DNA from: Saprospiraceae bacterium
GTDB lineage: Bacteria; Bacteroidota; Bacteroidia; Chitinophagales; Saprospiraceae
Direction of reading: 5' to 3'
Assembly (NCBI GenBank): GCA_029252685.1
Contig: JAQXAY010000081.1
Coordinates: 1-54,410 of the forward strand
Length of the DNA stretch: 54,410 nt
The stretch's first letter is position 1, and each line of letters starts with the position of its first letter. Both the position numbers and the translations under genes were made by a program. Under the pieces are notes generated by a model, which saw nothing but the letters and a program-made list of their open reading frames with translations, did no database searches and was not told the DNA's origin. Positions 1 to 8,425 of the stretch are shown piece by piece.

Positions 1-153
1 CTTGTAGATAAACGAGCAGATTTAAGTGCTGCCATGGACCGGTTTGTTCAAGCTGAAGGCTCCTATTTTTTAGAGGTTCGTGTAGGTAAGGAAGATAATG
101 TATTTCCAATGGTTCCTTCAGGAAGTTCAGTATCCGATATCCGTCTAAAATAA
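1..153 (+). CDS. ilvB: Acetolactate synthase large subunit, C-terminal end (partial)
   Basis: The open frame from base 1 to the TAA at 151-153 encodes the last 50 residues of a protein whose start lies outside the window. It ends in NVFPMVPSGSSVSDIRLK, which matches the conserved C-terminus of the catalytic, thiamine-diphosphate-dependent subunit of acetohydroxyacid synthase (EC 2.2.1.6). That enzyme makes 2-acetolactate and 2-aceto-2-hydroxybutyrate in valine and isoleucine synthesis. The regulatory subunit gene ilvN follows 10 bases later, which confirms the call. The cofactor-binding parts are not visible here. Confidence 0.93.
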   Translation, partial: LVDKRADLSAAMDRFVQAEGSYFLEVRVGKEDNVFPMVPSGSSVSDIRLK

Positions 154-163
154 AGCAAAAGTT

Positions 164-700
164 ATGAAAAAGCAGTTTACCATAATCGTATATACAGAAA
201 ACAATATCGGTCTTTTAACTAGGATCAGTAATATCTTTTCTAGACGTCATGTCAATATAGAAAGTATTACTTGTTCTGAATCGGAAGTGCGCAGCGTCCA
301 TAGGTTTACCCTGGTGGTGAACATAGAAGAAGAGCGCATAATAAAGATAGTAAAGCAGATAGATAAACAGATCGAAGTCTTGAAGGCGGTTTATCATGCA
401 AATGAGGACATCGTTTATCAAGAGGTTGCACTTTATAAAATTCCTATAAATGTCTTTTCCTCCGGAAAAGAGATAGAACATATTGTTCGGGCTCATTTTG
501 CACGAGTACTTGCAGTCAAAGCTCAATTCGTGATCATTGAAAAGACTGGACATGAGGAAGAAACACAGGAATTGTTCGATGCCTTAAATCCTTACGGATT
601 GATTGGCTTCGTTAGGTCAGGACGTATCGCTATTCCAAAACCTATGGAATCCCTTAAGGATTATATTCAGGATTTGGAGTCATCAATAAATCAAAACTAA
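164..700 (+). CDS. ilvN: Acetolactate synthase small (regulatory) subunit
   Basis: This 178-residue protein should be the ACT-domain subunit that confers valine feedback control and full activity on IlvB. Residues 4-78 form the first ACT domain, recognisable by FTIIVYTENNIGLLTRISNIF and the following HVNIESI. A second, less conserved ALS_ss_C-like domain fills residues about 85-165. The length is close to E. coli IlvH (163) with a modest C-terminal extension. It sits 10 bases after ilvB and 6 bases before ilvC, so the genes are almost certainly co-transcribed. No leader-peptide attenuator is visible, but the operon start is outside the window. Confidence 0.93.
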   Translation: MKKQFTIIVYTENNIGLLTRISNIFSRRHVNIESITCSESEVRSVHRFTLVVNIEEERIIKIVKQIDKQIEVLKAVYHANEDIVYQEVALYKIPINVFSSGKEIEHIVRAHFARVLAVKAQFVIIEKTGHEEETQELFDALNPYGLIGFVRSGRIAIPKPMESLKDYIQDLESSINQN

Positions 701-706
701 TTAATA

Positions 707-1753
707 ATGGCAAAATTGAACTTTGGCGGGGTAGAAGAAAATGTAGTGACTCGAGATGAGTTTCCCCTTTCAAAAGCACAGGAAGTATTAAAAAATGAAA
801 CAGTTGCAGTGCTCGGCTATGGTGTACAAGGACCGGGTCAGTCTCTGAACTTACGAGATAATGGCATCAATGTGATTGTAGGTCAGCGTGAAAACTCAAA
901 ATCTTGGGACAAGGCAGTAGAGGATGGCTGGGTTCCTGGTAAAACGCTTTTTAACCTAGAAGAAGCCGCTGAACGGGCAACCATCATTCAGTATTTATTG
1001 TCTGACGCAGGCCAAATTGCTCAATGGGAGATGGTCAAGTCGAAATTGACAGCAGGTAAAGCGCTTTATTTTTCACATGGATTTGGAGTGACATTCAATG
1101 AAAAGACAGGAATTGTTCCTCCAAAGGATGTAGATGTTATTTTGGTAGCACCAAAAGGATCTGGTACATCTCTGCGTCGTCTATTTGTAGCAGGGAAAGG
1201 ACTTAATTCTAGTTATGCAATCTTCCAAGATGCCACAGGTAAGGCTCATGACCGCGTTGTTGCACTAGGGATTGCAGTTGGGTCAGGTTATCTTTTTGAA
1301 ACTGACTTTGAGAAAGAGGTATATTCTGATCTTACCGGCGAACGTGGTGTGCTTATGGGTGCTCTTGCTGGAATTTTTGAAGCGCAATATAATGTGTTGA
1401 GAAAAAATGGTCACTCTCCATCAGAGTCTTTTAATGAGACCGTTGAAGAGTTGACACAAAGTTTAATGCCTTTAGTTGCAGAGAATGGGATGGATTGGAT
1501 GTATGCAAACACGTCTACTACTGCACAAAGAGGTGCATTAGACTGGAGGCATAAATTCAGAGATAATTTAGAACCTTTATTCGAAGAGCTTTATGATTCT
1601 GTGAAATCTGGTAGAGAGGCTGAGGTTGTAATTGAGGCAAATAAGCAAGAGGATTATAGAGTGAAACTCGATGAGGAACTGAAGGAAATTCGAGAATCAG
1701 AGCTATGGCAAGCAGGTCGTCAAGTTCGTAAACTACGTCCGGAAAATAGCTAA
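707..1753 (+). CDS. ilvC: Ketol-acid reductoisomerase (NADP+)
   Basis: KARI (EC 1.1.1.86) isomerises and reduces 2-acetolactate to 2,3-dihydroxy-isovalerate, and does the same for the isoleucine precursor. The N-terminal Rossmann domain is marked by VAVLGYGVQGPGQSLNLRDNG at residues about 33-53, followed by VGQREN. This Bacteroidota-type loop replaces the usual GYGSQAHAQA. The C-terminal knotted helical domain carries the metal-site stretch SDLTGERGVLMGALAG and the ETVEE motif. At 348 residues it fits class I enzymes with a short C-terminal extension. It lies 6 bases after ilvN and 4 bases before ilvA. Confidence 0.95.
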   Translation: MAKLNFGGVEENVVTRDEFPLSKAQEVLKNETVAVLGYGVQGPGQSLNLRDNGINVIVGQRENSKSWDKAVEDGWVPGKTLFNLEEAAERATIIQYLLSDAGQIAQWEMVKSKLTAGKALYFSHGFGVTFNEKTGIVPPKDVDVILVAPKGSGTSLRRLFVAGKGLNSSYAIFQDATGKAHDRVVALGIAVGSGYLFETDFEKEVYSDLTGERGVLMGALAGIFEAQYNVLRKNGHSPSESFNETVEELTQSLMPLVAENGMDWMYANTSTTAQRGALDWRHKFRDNLEPLFEELYDSVKSGREAEVVIEANKQEDYRVKLDEELKEIRESELWQAGRQVRKLRPENS

Positions 1754-1757
1754 TAAC

Positions 1758-3020
1758 ATGAAGGCTCAGGTACATGATATTCCACAAATAGATGCAGTCT
1801 ACAAGGCTGCATCTGTTTTAAATTCAGTAGTAAGACAAACTGCATTAGAATTGAATGCGAGATTGTCCCAAAAGTATGGGGCGAATATTGTCTTGAAAAG
1901 AGAAGACCTTCAGGTTGTTCGTTCTTACAAAATCAGGGGTGCCTACAATAAGATTAGTACTCTTGATTCTGGGCTACTCAATAAAGGAGTTGTCTGTGCA
2001 AGTGCTGGTAATCATGCGCAAGGTGTGGCTTTCTCTTGTAACAAACTTGGCGTTCATGCTACCATATTTATGCCTGTTCCAACTCCCAAGCAAAAGCTTG
2101 ATCAAGTTCGATTCTTTGGAGGTGCTTTTGTTGAGGTAAAACTTATTGGAGATACCTTTGATGACGCTAAGGATGCGGCACTAGATTTCTCTAAGGTAAA
2201 TGGAGCAGTATTTGTTCCTCCTTTTGATGATCCAAAAATTATTGAAGGTCAGGGAACGGTTGGCTTAGAAATCCTTCATCAAACTTTAACTCCAATTGAT
2301 TTTCTCTTCTTACCTATTGGTGGCGGCGGTTTATCAGCTGGTGTGAGTACCGTCTTCAAACAATTATCGCCAGATACTAAGATTATTGGTATTGAGCCGA
2401 TGGGAGCAGCAGCAATGTTAGAATCTCTAAAAGAAGGAAGGCCCGTTACCTTGACAAATATCAGTAAGTTCGTTGATGGTGCTGCTGTGAAACGTGTCGG
2501 TGATTTAAATTTTAAGATTTGTCAAGCGAATCTGAGTGATGTTGTACTTGTCGAAGATGGTAAGATTTGTGAGTCTATACTTGAACTATACAGCAGAGAT
2601 GCTATCGTACTAGAGCCCGCAGGAGCCTTGTCAATAGGTGCTTTAGACCAATATGCTGATCAGATAAAGGGTAAAAATGTTGTTTGTATCCTGAGTGGGG
2701 GTAATAATGATATTACCAGAATGGAGGAAATTAAAGAACGCGCCCTACTTTATGCTGGTCTCAAGCATTATTTTATCATTCGTTTTCCTCAACGAGCTGG
2801 CGCATTAAAAGAGTTCGTTGGCGATGTTTTAGGACCTAACGATGATATCACGCATTTTGAATACACTAAAAAGAATACTAAAGAGAAGGGTTCTGCCGTT
2901 GTAGGAATAGAACTACAGTCTAAAACGGATTTTGAACCTTTACTGAACCGGATTAAGGAGAAGGGTTTCTTTGGTGATTATTTGAATGACAAATCTTACC
3001 TTCTAAATCTTCTTGTTTAG
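1758..3020 (+). CDS. ilvA: Threonine ammonia-lyase (short form, single C-terminal regulatory domain)
   Basis: This PLP enzyme (EC 4.3.1.19) deaminates threonine to 2-oxobutanoate, the committed step to isoleucine. The PLP lysine is K58 in SYKIRGAYN. The cofactor phosphate loop is GGGGLSAG near residue 190, and SGGNND lies near residue 317. Residues about 330-420 form one ACT-like regulatory domain (HYFIIRFPQRAGALKEF), so this is the 420-residue form found in Bacillus and Bacteroidota, not the 514-residue two-domain form of E. coli. Its position as last gene of the ilv operon supports a biosynthetic, isoleucine-controlled role. A hairpin at 3047-3062 follows. Confidence 0.93.
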   Translation: MKAQVHDIPQIDAVYKAASVLNSVVRQTALELNARLSQKYGANIVLKREDLQVVRSYKIRGAYNKISTLDSGLLNKGVVCASAGNHAQGVAFSCNKLGVHATIFMPVPTPKQKLDQVRFFGGAFVEVKLIGDTFDDAKDAALDFSKVNGAVFVPPFDDPKIIEGQGTVGLEILHQTLTPIDFLFLPIGGGGLSAGVSTVFKQLSPDTKIIGIEPMGAAAMLESLKEGRPVTLTNISKFVDGAAVKRVGDLNFKICQANLSDVVLVEDGKICESILELYSRDAIVLEPAGALSIGALDQYADQIKGKNVVCILSGGNNDITRMEEIKERALLYAGLKHYFIIRFPQRAGALKEFVGDVLGPNDDITHFEYTKKNTKEKGSAVVGIELQSKTDFEPLLNRIKEKGFFGDYLNDKSYLLNLLV

Positions 3021-3039
3021 AACAGTCAGTTAGGGGCAT

Positions 3040-3067
3040 AAAAAAAGGTCACATAAGTGACCGATTT
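3040..3067 (-). terminator. Rho-independent terminator of tRNA-Val (also ends ilvA transcription)
   Basis: The stem GGTCAC (3047-3052) pairs with GTGACC (3057-3062) around an ATAA loop. Seven A bases on its left become a U7 tail on the minus strand, which suits the tRNA. The plus side has a shorter GATTTT tail, so it may also stop ilv transcription. Confidence 0.75.
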
Positions 3068-3070
3068 TGT

Positions 3071-3144
3071 GGGAAATACTGGACTCGAACCAGTGACCCC
3101 CTGCTTGTAAGGCAGGTGCTCTGAACCAACTGAGCTAATCTCCC
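3071..3144 (-). tRNA. tRNA-Val (anticodon TAC)
   Basis: Read on the minus strand, the 74-base gene begins GGGAGATTAGCTCAG and ends ATTTCCC. The acceptor stem GGGAGAT/ATTTCCC pairs with one G-U. The anticodon arm is CCTGC-CTTACAA-GCAGG, giving anticodon TAC, which reads GUA-type valine codons. The T arm is ACTGG-TTCGAGT-CCAGT. CCA is not encoded. A well-formed promoter lies upstream at 3179-3210 and a terminator directly downstream. Confidence 0.96.
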
Positions 3145-3178
3145 ATTATTGCCATTGAACCTTTGTTCGTAGCGAGTG

Positions 3179-3210
3179 CAAATATATATTGTGTTTGTCT
3201 TTACTGCAAA
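3179..3210 (-). promoter_or_regulatory. Bacteroidota-type promoter for tRNA-Val
   Basis: On the minus strand a -33 box TTTG (complement of 3207-3210) and a -7 box TATATTTG (complement of 3179-3186) are separated by 20 bases. Both match the Bacteroidota primary sigma consensus TTTG / TAnnTTTG with correct spacing, and the tRNA 5' end is 35 bases downstream of the -7 box. Confidence 0.6.
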
Positions 3211-3352
3211 TATTTGGTACAAAAAATACTTATTTTTTTTCTTGAATTCAGTTTAGCCATTTGGATTACAGTTTGTTTGGGTGAAAATTAGTTAATTGAA
3301 AAATATTTATAGCTAATTTTACTATATATCATCTATTCTATTTAAATGTATT

Positions 3353-5890
3353 ATGGCCAAGTTGAAAAAATATCTGCTGCGCTTTATTGTCATACCAGCC
3401 TTTGTCTATGTCATACTGACAAGTGCATTGACCTTTTTATTTAAGGATAAATTGGTTGCAATTGTCGATCAGCAAGTAGAAAAGAACATCGAATCAGAAG
3501 TTACAATTGGTGATATTAACCTATCCTTTCTTACTGCATTTCCTTTTGCCGAGCTTAGAATTAAAGATCTTTATATTGAAGATAGGTGGGAGAAGACCCT
3601 TATCAAAGCTGATCTTTTAGGGATTCGAATAAGTTTATTATCTCTTTTGGGTGATGGATTTAAGATTCAATCTATCGTGCTTAAAAATGGGATGTCTAAT
3701 GTTGTATTCAATCGAAAGGGAGAAGCAAATTTTGATATTTTTAAATCTAGAGATACAGAAACACAAGATCGAGATAATGCTTTCAAGCTTAAGATTCAAA
3801 AAGCATTATTGAAAAATATGGATATTCGGTACATAGATCAAAAGGCCAAAAATGATATTAAATTAGCCATTCAATCTTTAGAGGCTGGAGGAGATTTTAG
3901 CACACAGCAATTTGATTTGCGAAGTTTGGCTGAAATGGATGTGGAAAAACTATTCATAAGCGGCAAGCCGTATCTTACAGAAAAAGCATTCGAATATAAC
4001 GGAGCAGTTAATATAGATCTTGAAAAAAAGGTGTACAAGATAAATTCATTGGATTTTGCCATTGATGGGGGTGCATTTTTTACCTCGGGTCAAGTTGTGG
4101 ACAAATCCGATTATATGGATCTTGATTTAGTAGTTGGAGCTAAGGAGGGAGATTTGGGAGCTGTTTTTGCTGTTTTACCAGACCTAGGTCTTGGAGATCT
4201 AAGTTCTGAGGGGTCCTTCGACTTTAACGCTGTTATAAAAGGGCCTTATTCAAAACGAAAAACACCTTCTGTAGAGGTTGCATTTGGATTAAAAGATGGG
4301 ATTATACGAACAGGTCACTTATCAATGCCTTTGGAGCAAGTCTCTTTTGAGTCGGAGTATATCAGTGGTCACGCTGAGAAGTCTTCTCGTTTAACGATTA
4401 ATACCTTCTACGCAGAGCTAGATGGAGAACCTATAGAAATAGACCTAAATGTATTAAATCTTGAAAATCCTTTTATAGATCTTCGTGCAGATGCATTTAT
4501 TTCTGGAAGGGCTATCTCTGGATTCTTTGGCGATAATTTGAAAACTCGAGGTTCAATAGAGCTCTCAGATCTAAAGGTGAAAGCGTTGTTAAAAGATATG
4601 CAAAGTTCTAGGATGGCGCATAAAGTAAAGTCATCTGGTGTATTGCGAATGGATGACTTCTCCATGAAAGCTAATGGTGATAAAATCGTATTTAATTCAG
4701 AAGGATTTGAATTTAGAGATAATAAGATAAAAGTTAATGATCTGCAATTGAAGGGGCCTGAGATTGATCTTACTTGTAGTGGAACCATTAAGAATCTGTT
4801 TTCAGTACTTAGCAATGCTTCTAGTTCTTCAAGCTATGTAGGTCTAGACTTCAAAGTAGACGGATCAACCTTCAATATTGATAATCTTTTAAATGTATTT
4901 GGAAGTCAAGAACCTGCTAATGACGAGGACGTTTTAGAGTCTGATTCTGACCAGTTTGCCTTTCTTAAATCTGTAGATGGATCTTTCCGTACCGACTTGG
5001 AATCAATTAGCTATGGAGATCTTTTTATTGAAGATTTTAAAGGCGATATGGAATTCGACAAGGGCAAGGTCAATGTTGATGGTCTTGTACATGCTATGGA
5101 AGGTAAGCTTGACATAGATGGCGGATTGAATGCTTTAGCAAAAAGACCAGTTTTGACTTTAAAGGTAGATTGTGAAGGTATCAATACAACAGAGATGTTT
5201 AGGCAGATGGGCAATTTTGGGCAAGAAATGATTACCAGCAGTAATGTCTCTGGTAAATTACATTCAAAGATGGTTATGATATTGCCTTTTGAAACAGATG
5301 GCAGCTATGATTTAGAGCATTTAAAGGTGTACGCTGGTATTGGTATTGAGGATGGAGAATTGAAAGGCATTGACATGCTAGAGGACTTTTCGAAGATTAT
5401 TCATATGGATGATCTCAAGCATATCCGTTTTGTAAATATGGAAAATTGGTTGGAGATCAGTAATGGAAATATTTACATCCCAACTATGTTTATCCAATCC
5501 AATGCAGTCAATCTGAAGTTGAGTGGTGTGCAGGGTTTTGATGAAAGTATTGATTATAATTTCAAAGTAAATGCTGGACAGGTGATCACGGAGAAAGTTA
5601 AGCGCTTTGATGATAGTTTGGATCCTATTGCAGCAAAGGAGCATGGCTTCTTTAACTTATACTTCAATATTTTCGGTGACCTGAAAGACATGGATTATAA
5701 GGCTTCTAAGCGAATAGTAAGTGAACGCTTTGATTATTCTGATGCAAGAAAGAAGGATGTGAAATATGCACTTGAGAAAGCTTTTGGCCCAATTGATTTG
5801 ATAAGTGAACCCAGTCAATGGGCAGATTTGGGAGATTTTGAGTTGATGAAAGATATGGAAGAAGAAGTTGATTATATTGATGGATTCTAA
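3353..5890 (+). CDS. AsmA-like family protein
   Basis: This 845-residue protein has one N-terminal membrane segment (about residues 9-31) after a basic start, then a long repetitive beta-rich periplasmic region. The pattern is that of AsmA/TamB-like proteins: alternating DIxxLxIxxG-type strands and an AsmA-2-like C-terminal part around residues 600-790 ending GDLKDMDYKASKR. Family members are inner-membrane-anchored bridge-like proteins thought to move or organise phospholipid between the membranes; that role is inferred from the family. The first ATG is used because it directly precedes the basic-hydrophobic anchor. The gene stands alone between tRNA-Val and a shared terminator, which is common for this family in Bacteroidota. 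Confidence 0.8.
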   Translation: MAKLKKYLLRFIVIPAFVYVILTSALTFLFKDKLVAIVDQQVEKNIESEVTIGDINLSFLTAFPFAELRIKDLYIEDRWEKTLIKADLLGIRISLLSLLGDGFKIQSIVLKNGMSNVVFNRKGEANFDIFKSRDTETQDRDNAFKLKIQKALLKNMDIRYIDQKAKNDIKLAIQSLEAGGDFSTQQFDLRSLAEMDVEKLFISGKPYLTEKAFEYNGAVNIDLEKKVYKINSLDFAIDGGAFFTSGQVVDKSDYMDLDLVVGAKEGDLGAVFAVLPDLGLGDLSSEGSFDFNAVIKGPYSKRKTPSVEVAFGLKDGIIRTGHLSMPLEQVSFESEYISGHAEKSSRLTINTFYAELDGEPIEIDLNVLNLENPFIDLRADAFISGRAISGFFGDNLKTRGSIELSDLKVKALLKDMQSSRMAHKVKSSGVLRMDDFSMKANGDKIVFNSEGFEFRDNKIKVNDLQLKGPEIDLTCSGTIKNLFSVLSNASSSSSYVGLDFKVDGSTFNIDNLLNVFGSQEPANDEDVLESDSDQFAFLKSVDGSFRTDLESISYGDLFIEDFKGDMEFDKGKVNVDGLVHAMEGKLDIDGGLNALAKRPVLTLKVDCEGINTTEMFRQMGNFGQEMITSSNVSGKLHSKMVMILPFETDGSYDLEHLKVYAGIGIEDGELKGIDMLEDFSKIIHMDDLKHIRFVNMENWLEISNGNIYIPTMFIQSNAVNLKLSGVQGFDESIDYNFKVNAGQVITEKVKRFDDSLDPIAAKEHGFFNLYFNIFGDLKDMDYKASKRIVSERFDYSDARKKDVKYALEKAFGPIDLISEPSQWADLGDFELMKDMEEEVDYIDGF

Positions 5891-5926
5891 AAAAAAGCCC
5901 TGGTGGAAACACCAGGGCTTTTTTTT
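5891..5926. terminator. Bidirectional terminator between the AsmA-like gene and the aldehyde dehydrogenase gene
   Basis: A perfect 10-bp stem AGCCCTGGTG/CACCAGGGCT with a GAAA tetraloop is flanked by A runs on the left and T runs on the right, so it can end both convergent transcripts. The dehydrogenase stop codon (5925-5927) lies at its edge. Confidence 0.93.
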
Positions 5927-7379
5927 AGCTATATTTTATACAGACATTTTTGGGTTCTGTAAAAAAGCGCATAGCTTCCAGACCACCTTCTCTTCCAACA
6001 CCTGAGTTTTTCATTCCACCGAATGGCGTCCTTAGGTCTCTTACCATCCAGCAGTTTATCCACACGATTCCCGTATCTAATTGCTGAGCAACTCGCTGAG
6101 ATTTGTTGATATCTTTAGTCCAAACGGTTGCCGCAAGGCCAAACTCAACATCATTAGCCAGTGCTATAGCTTCTTCCTCTGTATCAAAAGCTTGGATGGT
6201 TACCACTGGTCCGAAAATCTCTTCCTGATTGGTTCTACATTGATTAGGAAGTCCTTCGATTACTGTAGGTTTAAGGTAGTACCCATTTGCAAACTCTCCT
6301 TTCATTTCCATTGGCTTACCGCCACAGAGTATCTTCCCTCCCTCCATTTCGGCAAGAGCGATATAAGCTAGTACCTTTTCTTTGTGTTCTTTAGAAACAA
6401 CAGCACCTAGATCAGACACATTGTTGAAAGGACTGCCGACTTTCATGAATTGAACACGTTTTACGAATTCATCCTTGAACTTGTCATAAATGCTTCTCTG
6501 GACGAGAATCCTTGAACCACAGAGACAAATTTGTCCATTGTTGGAGAAAGATGAGCGAAGTGTATGTATCATCATTTCATCGAAATCACAATCTTCGAAG
6601 ATGATGTTTGGATTTTTTCCCCCTAATTCTAGGGATAGCTTTTTGAAGTTAGGAGCAGCTACTGCTGCTATTTTTCTTCCTGTATTGGTACCTCCGGTGA
6701 AGGAGATTGCTTTTACATTATTGTGTTCGACAATAGCTTGGCCTGCTTTAGATCCAAGTCCGTGTACTATATTCAGCACTCCTGGCGGTAGTCCAGCTTC
6801 TTGACAAGCTTTAGAGAGCAGAAAAGCTGTCATTGGCGTGAGTTCAGATGGTTTAGCTACAACGCAATTACCTGTTGCAAGTGCTGGCGCTATTTTCCAT
6901 GAAAATAGGTAGAGCGGTAAATTCCAAGGGGAGATACATCCAACTACGCCTAAGGGTTGCCTTAATGTATAATTTATGGCTTGACCAGGCATGTTATGTG
7001 ACTCCGAGCTATAGTGTAATAGTGCTGTTGCAAAAAATCTGAAGTTGTCATGTGACCTTGGTATATCAACTGTTGAAGATAAAGAAACTGGTTTTCCGGA
7101 ATCTCTACTTTCTGCCTCTGCAAATATATCCAGGTGCTGCTCAATAATATCTGCAATACGCATCAGTATTCTGAAACGTTTCTGAGGATGCATTACAGAC
7201 CATGCAGGAAATGCTTTTTGTGCTGCATCAACAGCTTTATCCACATCTCTACTATCTGAATCAGGGATATAGGAATACACCTGGCCTGTTGAAGGGTCAA
7301 AGTTTTCTATAAATTCTGTAGAATCAGCCGGCTGAAGGGTTCCGTTTATATAATTCTTGATATACTGTTCCGTCTTCAT
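5925..7379 (-). CDS. NAD(P)+-dependent aldehyde dehydrogenase, ALDH8-like
   Basis: This 484-residue member of the aldehyde dehydrogenase superfamily oxidises an aldehyde to the acid. All key parts are present: oxyanion asparagine N153 in PWNLP, NAD-binding FTGGTNTGRKI (residues 227-237), catalytic base E251 in LELGGKN, and nucleophile C285 in NGQICLCGSR. The CLC sequence around the nucleophile resembles the ALDH8A1 / 2-aminomuconate and 2-hydroxymuconate semialdehyde dehydrogenase group. The substrate could therefore be a kynurenine-pathway or aromatic-cleavage semialdehyde, but no other gene of such a pathway lies nearby, so this is a guess. It is the last gene of the minus-strand operon, 18 bases after the cyclase-like gene. 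Confidence 0.88.
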   Translation of the reverse strand: MKTEQYIKNYINGTLQPADSTEFIENFDPSTGQVYSYIPDSDSRDVDKAVDAAQKAFPAWSVMHPQKRFRILMRIADIIEQHLDIFAEAESRDSGKPVSLSSTVDIPRSHDNFRFFATALLHYSSESHNMPGQAINYTLRQPLGVVGCISPWNLPLYLFSWKIAPALATGNCVVAKPSELTPMTAFLLSKACQEAGLPPGVLNIVHGLGSKAGQAIVEHNNVKAISFTGGTNTGRKIAAVAAPNFKKLSLELGGKNPNIIFEDCDFDEMMIHTLRSSFSNNGQICLCGSRILVQRSIYDKFKDEFVKRVQFMKVGSPFNNVSDLGAVVSKEHKEKVLAYIALAEMEGGKILCGGKPMEMKGEFANGYYLKPTVIEGLPNQCRTNQEEIFGPVVTIQAFDTEEEAIALANDVEFGLAATVWTKDINKSQRVAQQLDTGIVWINCWMVRDLRTPFGGMKNSGVGREGGLEAMRFFTEPKNVCIKYS

Positions 7380-7397
7380 AATACGAGGTTTTATAGC

Positions 7398-8405
7398 TTA
7401 GAATTTCCCAGATGCTGCTCTGTAGATTACTGCAGTTAATAGTTGTCCAACATCTTTCATCGTATTTTGACTGATGATTTCCATGTTGTCGTCATGTGTA
7501 TGCCAATAATGTCCAAAGCCAGTCTCAGTTTCTTTAGGCCTGTTTATGATGTCGATCATTGGTATTTTGGCGATTGTATTTACATAATAATGATCATCTA
7601 GTATCATTGAGCTTTGGTCATTTACAAACTTATCATTCATGCCCATGTCTTGTGCAAGTTGCCAAACCTTATTCATGACTGGTCCAGCAAAATACATCGA
7701 ACCTTCTTCTTTAGTGAACCTAGGTGATTCACTGCCTACCATATCTAAAAGAATCCCAAATTCTGCATTATATCCAGGCGTGTGTTTGTTTTTTGACCAA
7801 TATTGTGAGCCTAGGCAATAGCTATCCTTGCTTTCGCCAGAAGAGTCACCATAATCCTCAGAGTCAAAGAGTATAATATCAATTCCTAGGTCTTGTGCAT
7901 CAATTGGGTTTTGGCTGATTACTTCAGCCAGTTCCATCAATACTCCTACTCCACTTGCACCATCATCTGCTCCGTCGATTGGTTTATTTACGTCTTTTTC
8001 ATTGATTGGTGAATCCGCAAAGGGCCTTGTGTCCCAATGAGCGCTAAGTAAGATTCGTCGTTTTGCACTTGGATTATATTGAGCAATAATATTGTTACTT
8101 TCAAGCTTATCTCCAGTGAAAGCTGTCGCAATAAATTCTTGTTCTATAACCTCCCAGTTGAATGATTTCAATGTGCCTACAATCCACGAAGCACATGATT
8201 TGTGTGCTTCTGAATTCGGTACTCTCGGTCCAAAAGCTACTTGTTTTTCAACGTATTGGAAAGATGATGTACCCGCAAATGCTGGAACTTTATATGCTTT
8301 TTGAGTGACAGGAGGTTTAACTACTGGCTTTTCTGGTTCTTTTGTACAAGAGCCTAATACCACTATAAGTGATAAGCTTACTAATAGATAATTTAGAGAT
8401 TTCAT
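7398..8405 (-). CDS. M28-family lipoprotein, glutaminyl-peptide cyclotransferase-like
   Basis: This 335-residue protein begins with a lipoprotein signal ending in the lipobox LGSC (C20), so it should be lipid-anchored. The zinc-hydrolase-fold core has SAHWDTRPFADS, the metal Asp in DGADDGASGVG, the acidic FDSEDYGD, and a late His in GHYWHTHDDN. The SAHWDTRP plus DGADDGASG combination and single-domain size resemble animal-type glutaminyl cyclase (QC), which uses one zinc and converts N-terminal Gln to pyroglutamate, rather than two-zinc aminopeptidases. QC function is inferred. It is supported by the many exported proteins here with Gln at the predicted mature N-terminus. The gene is third from the end of a tight operon (20 bases to thiL). 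Confidence 0.75.
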   Translation of the reverse strand: MKSLNYLLVSLSLIVVLGSCTKEPEKPVVKPPVTQKAYKVPAFAGTSSFQYVEKQVAFGPRVPNSEAHKSCASWIVGTLKSFNWEVIEQEFIATAFTGDKLESNNIIAQYNPSAKRRILLSAHWDTRPFADSPINEKDVNKPIDGADDGASGVGVLMELAEVISQNPIDAQDLGIDIILFDSEDYGDSSGESKDSYCLGSQYWSKNKHTPGYNAEFGILLDMVGSESPRFTKEEGSMYFAGPVMNKVWQLAQDMGMNDKFVNDQSSMILDDHYYVNTIAKIPMIDIINRPKETETGFGHYWHTHDDNMEIISQNTMKDVGQLLTAVIYRAASGKF

Positions 8406-8425
8406 GTTCTCTTAATCGTTTTTGG

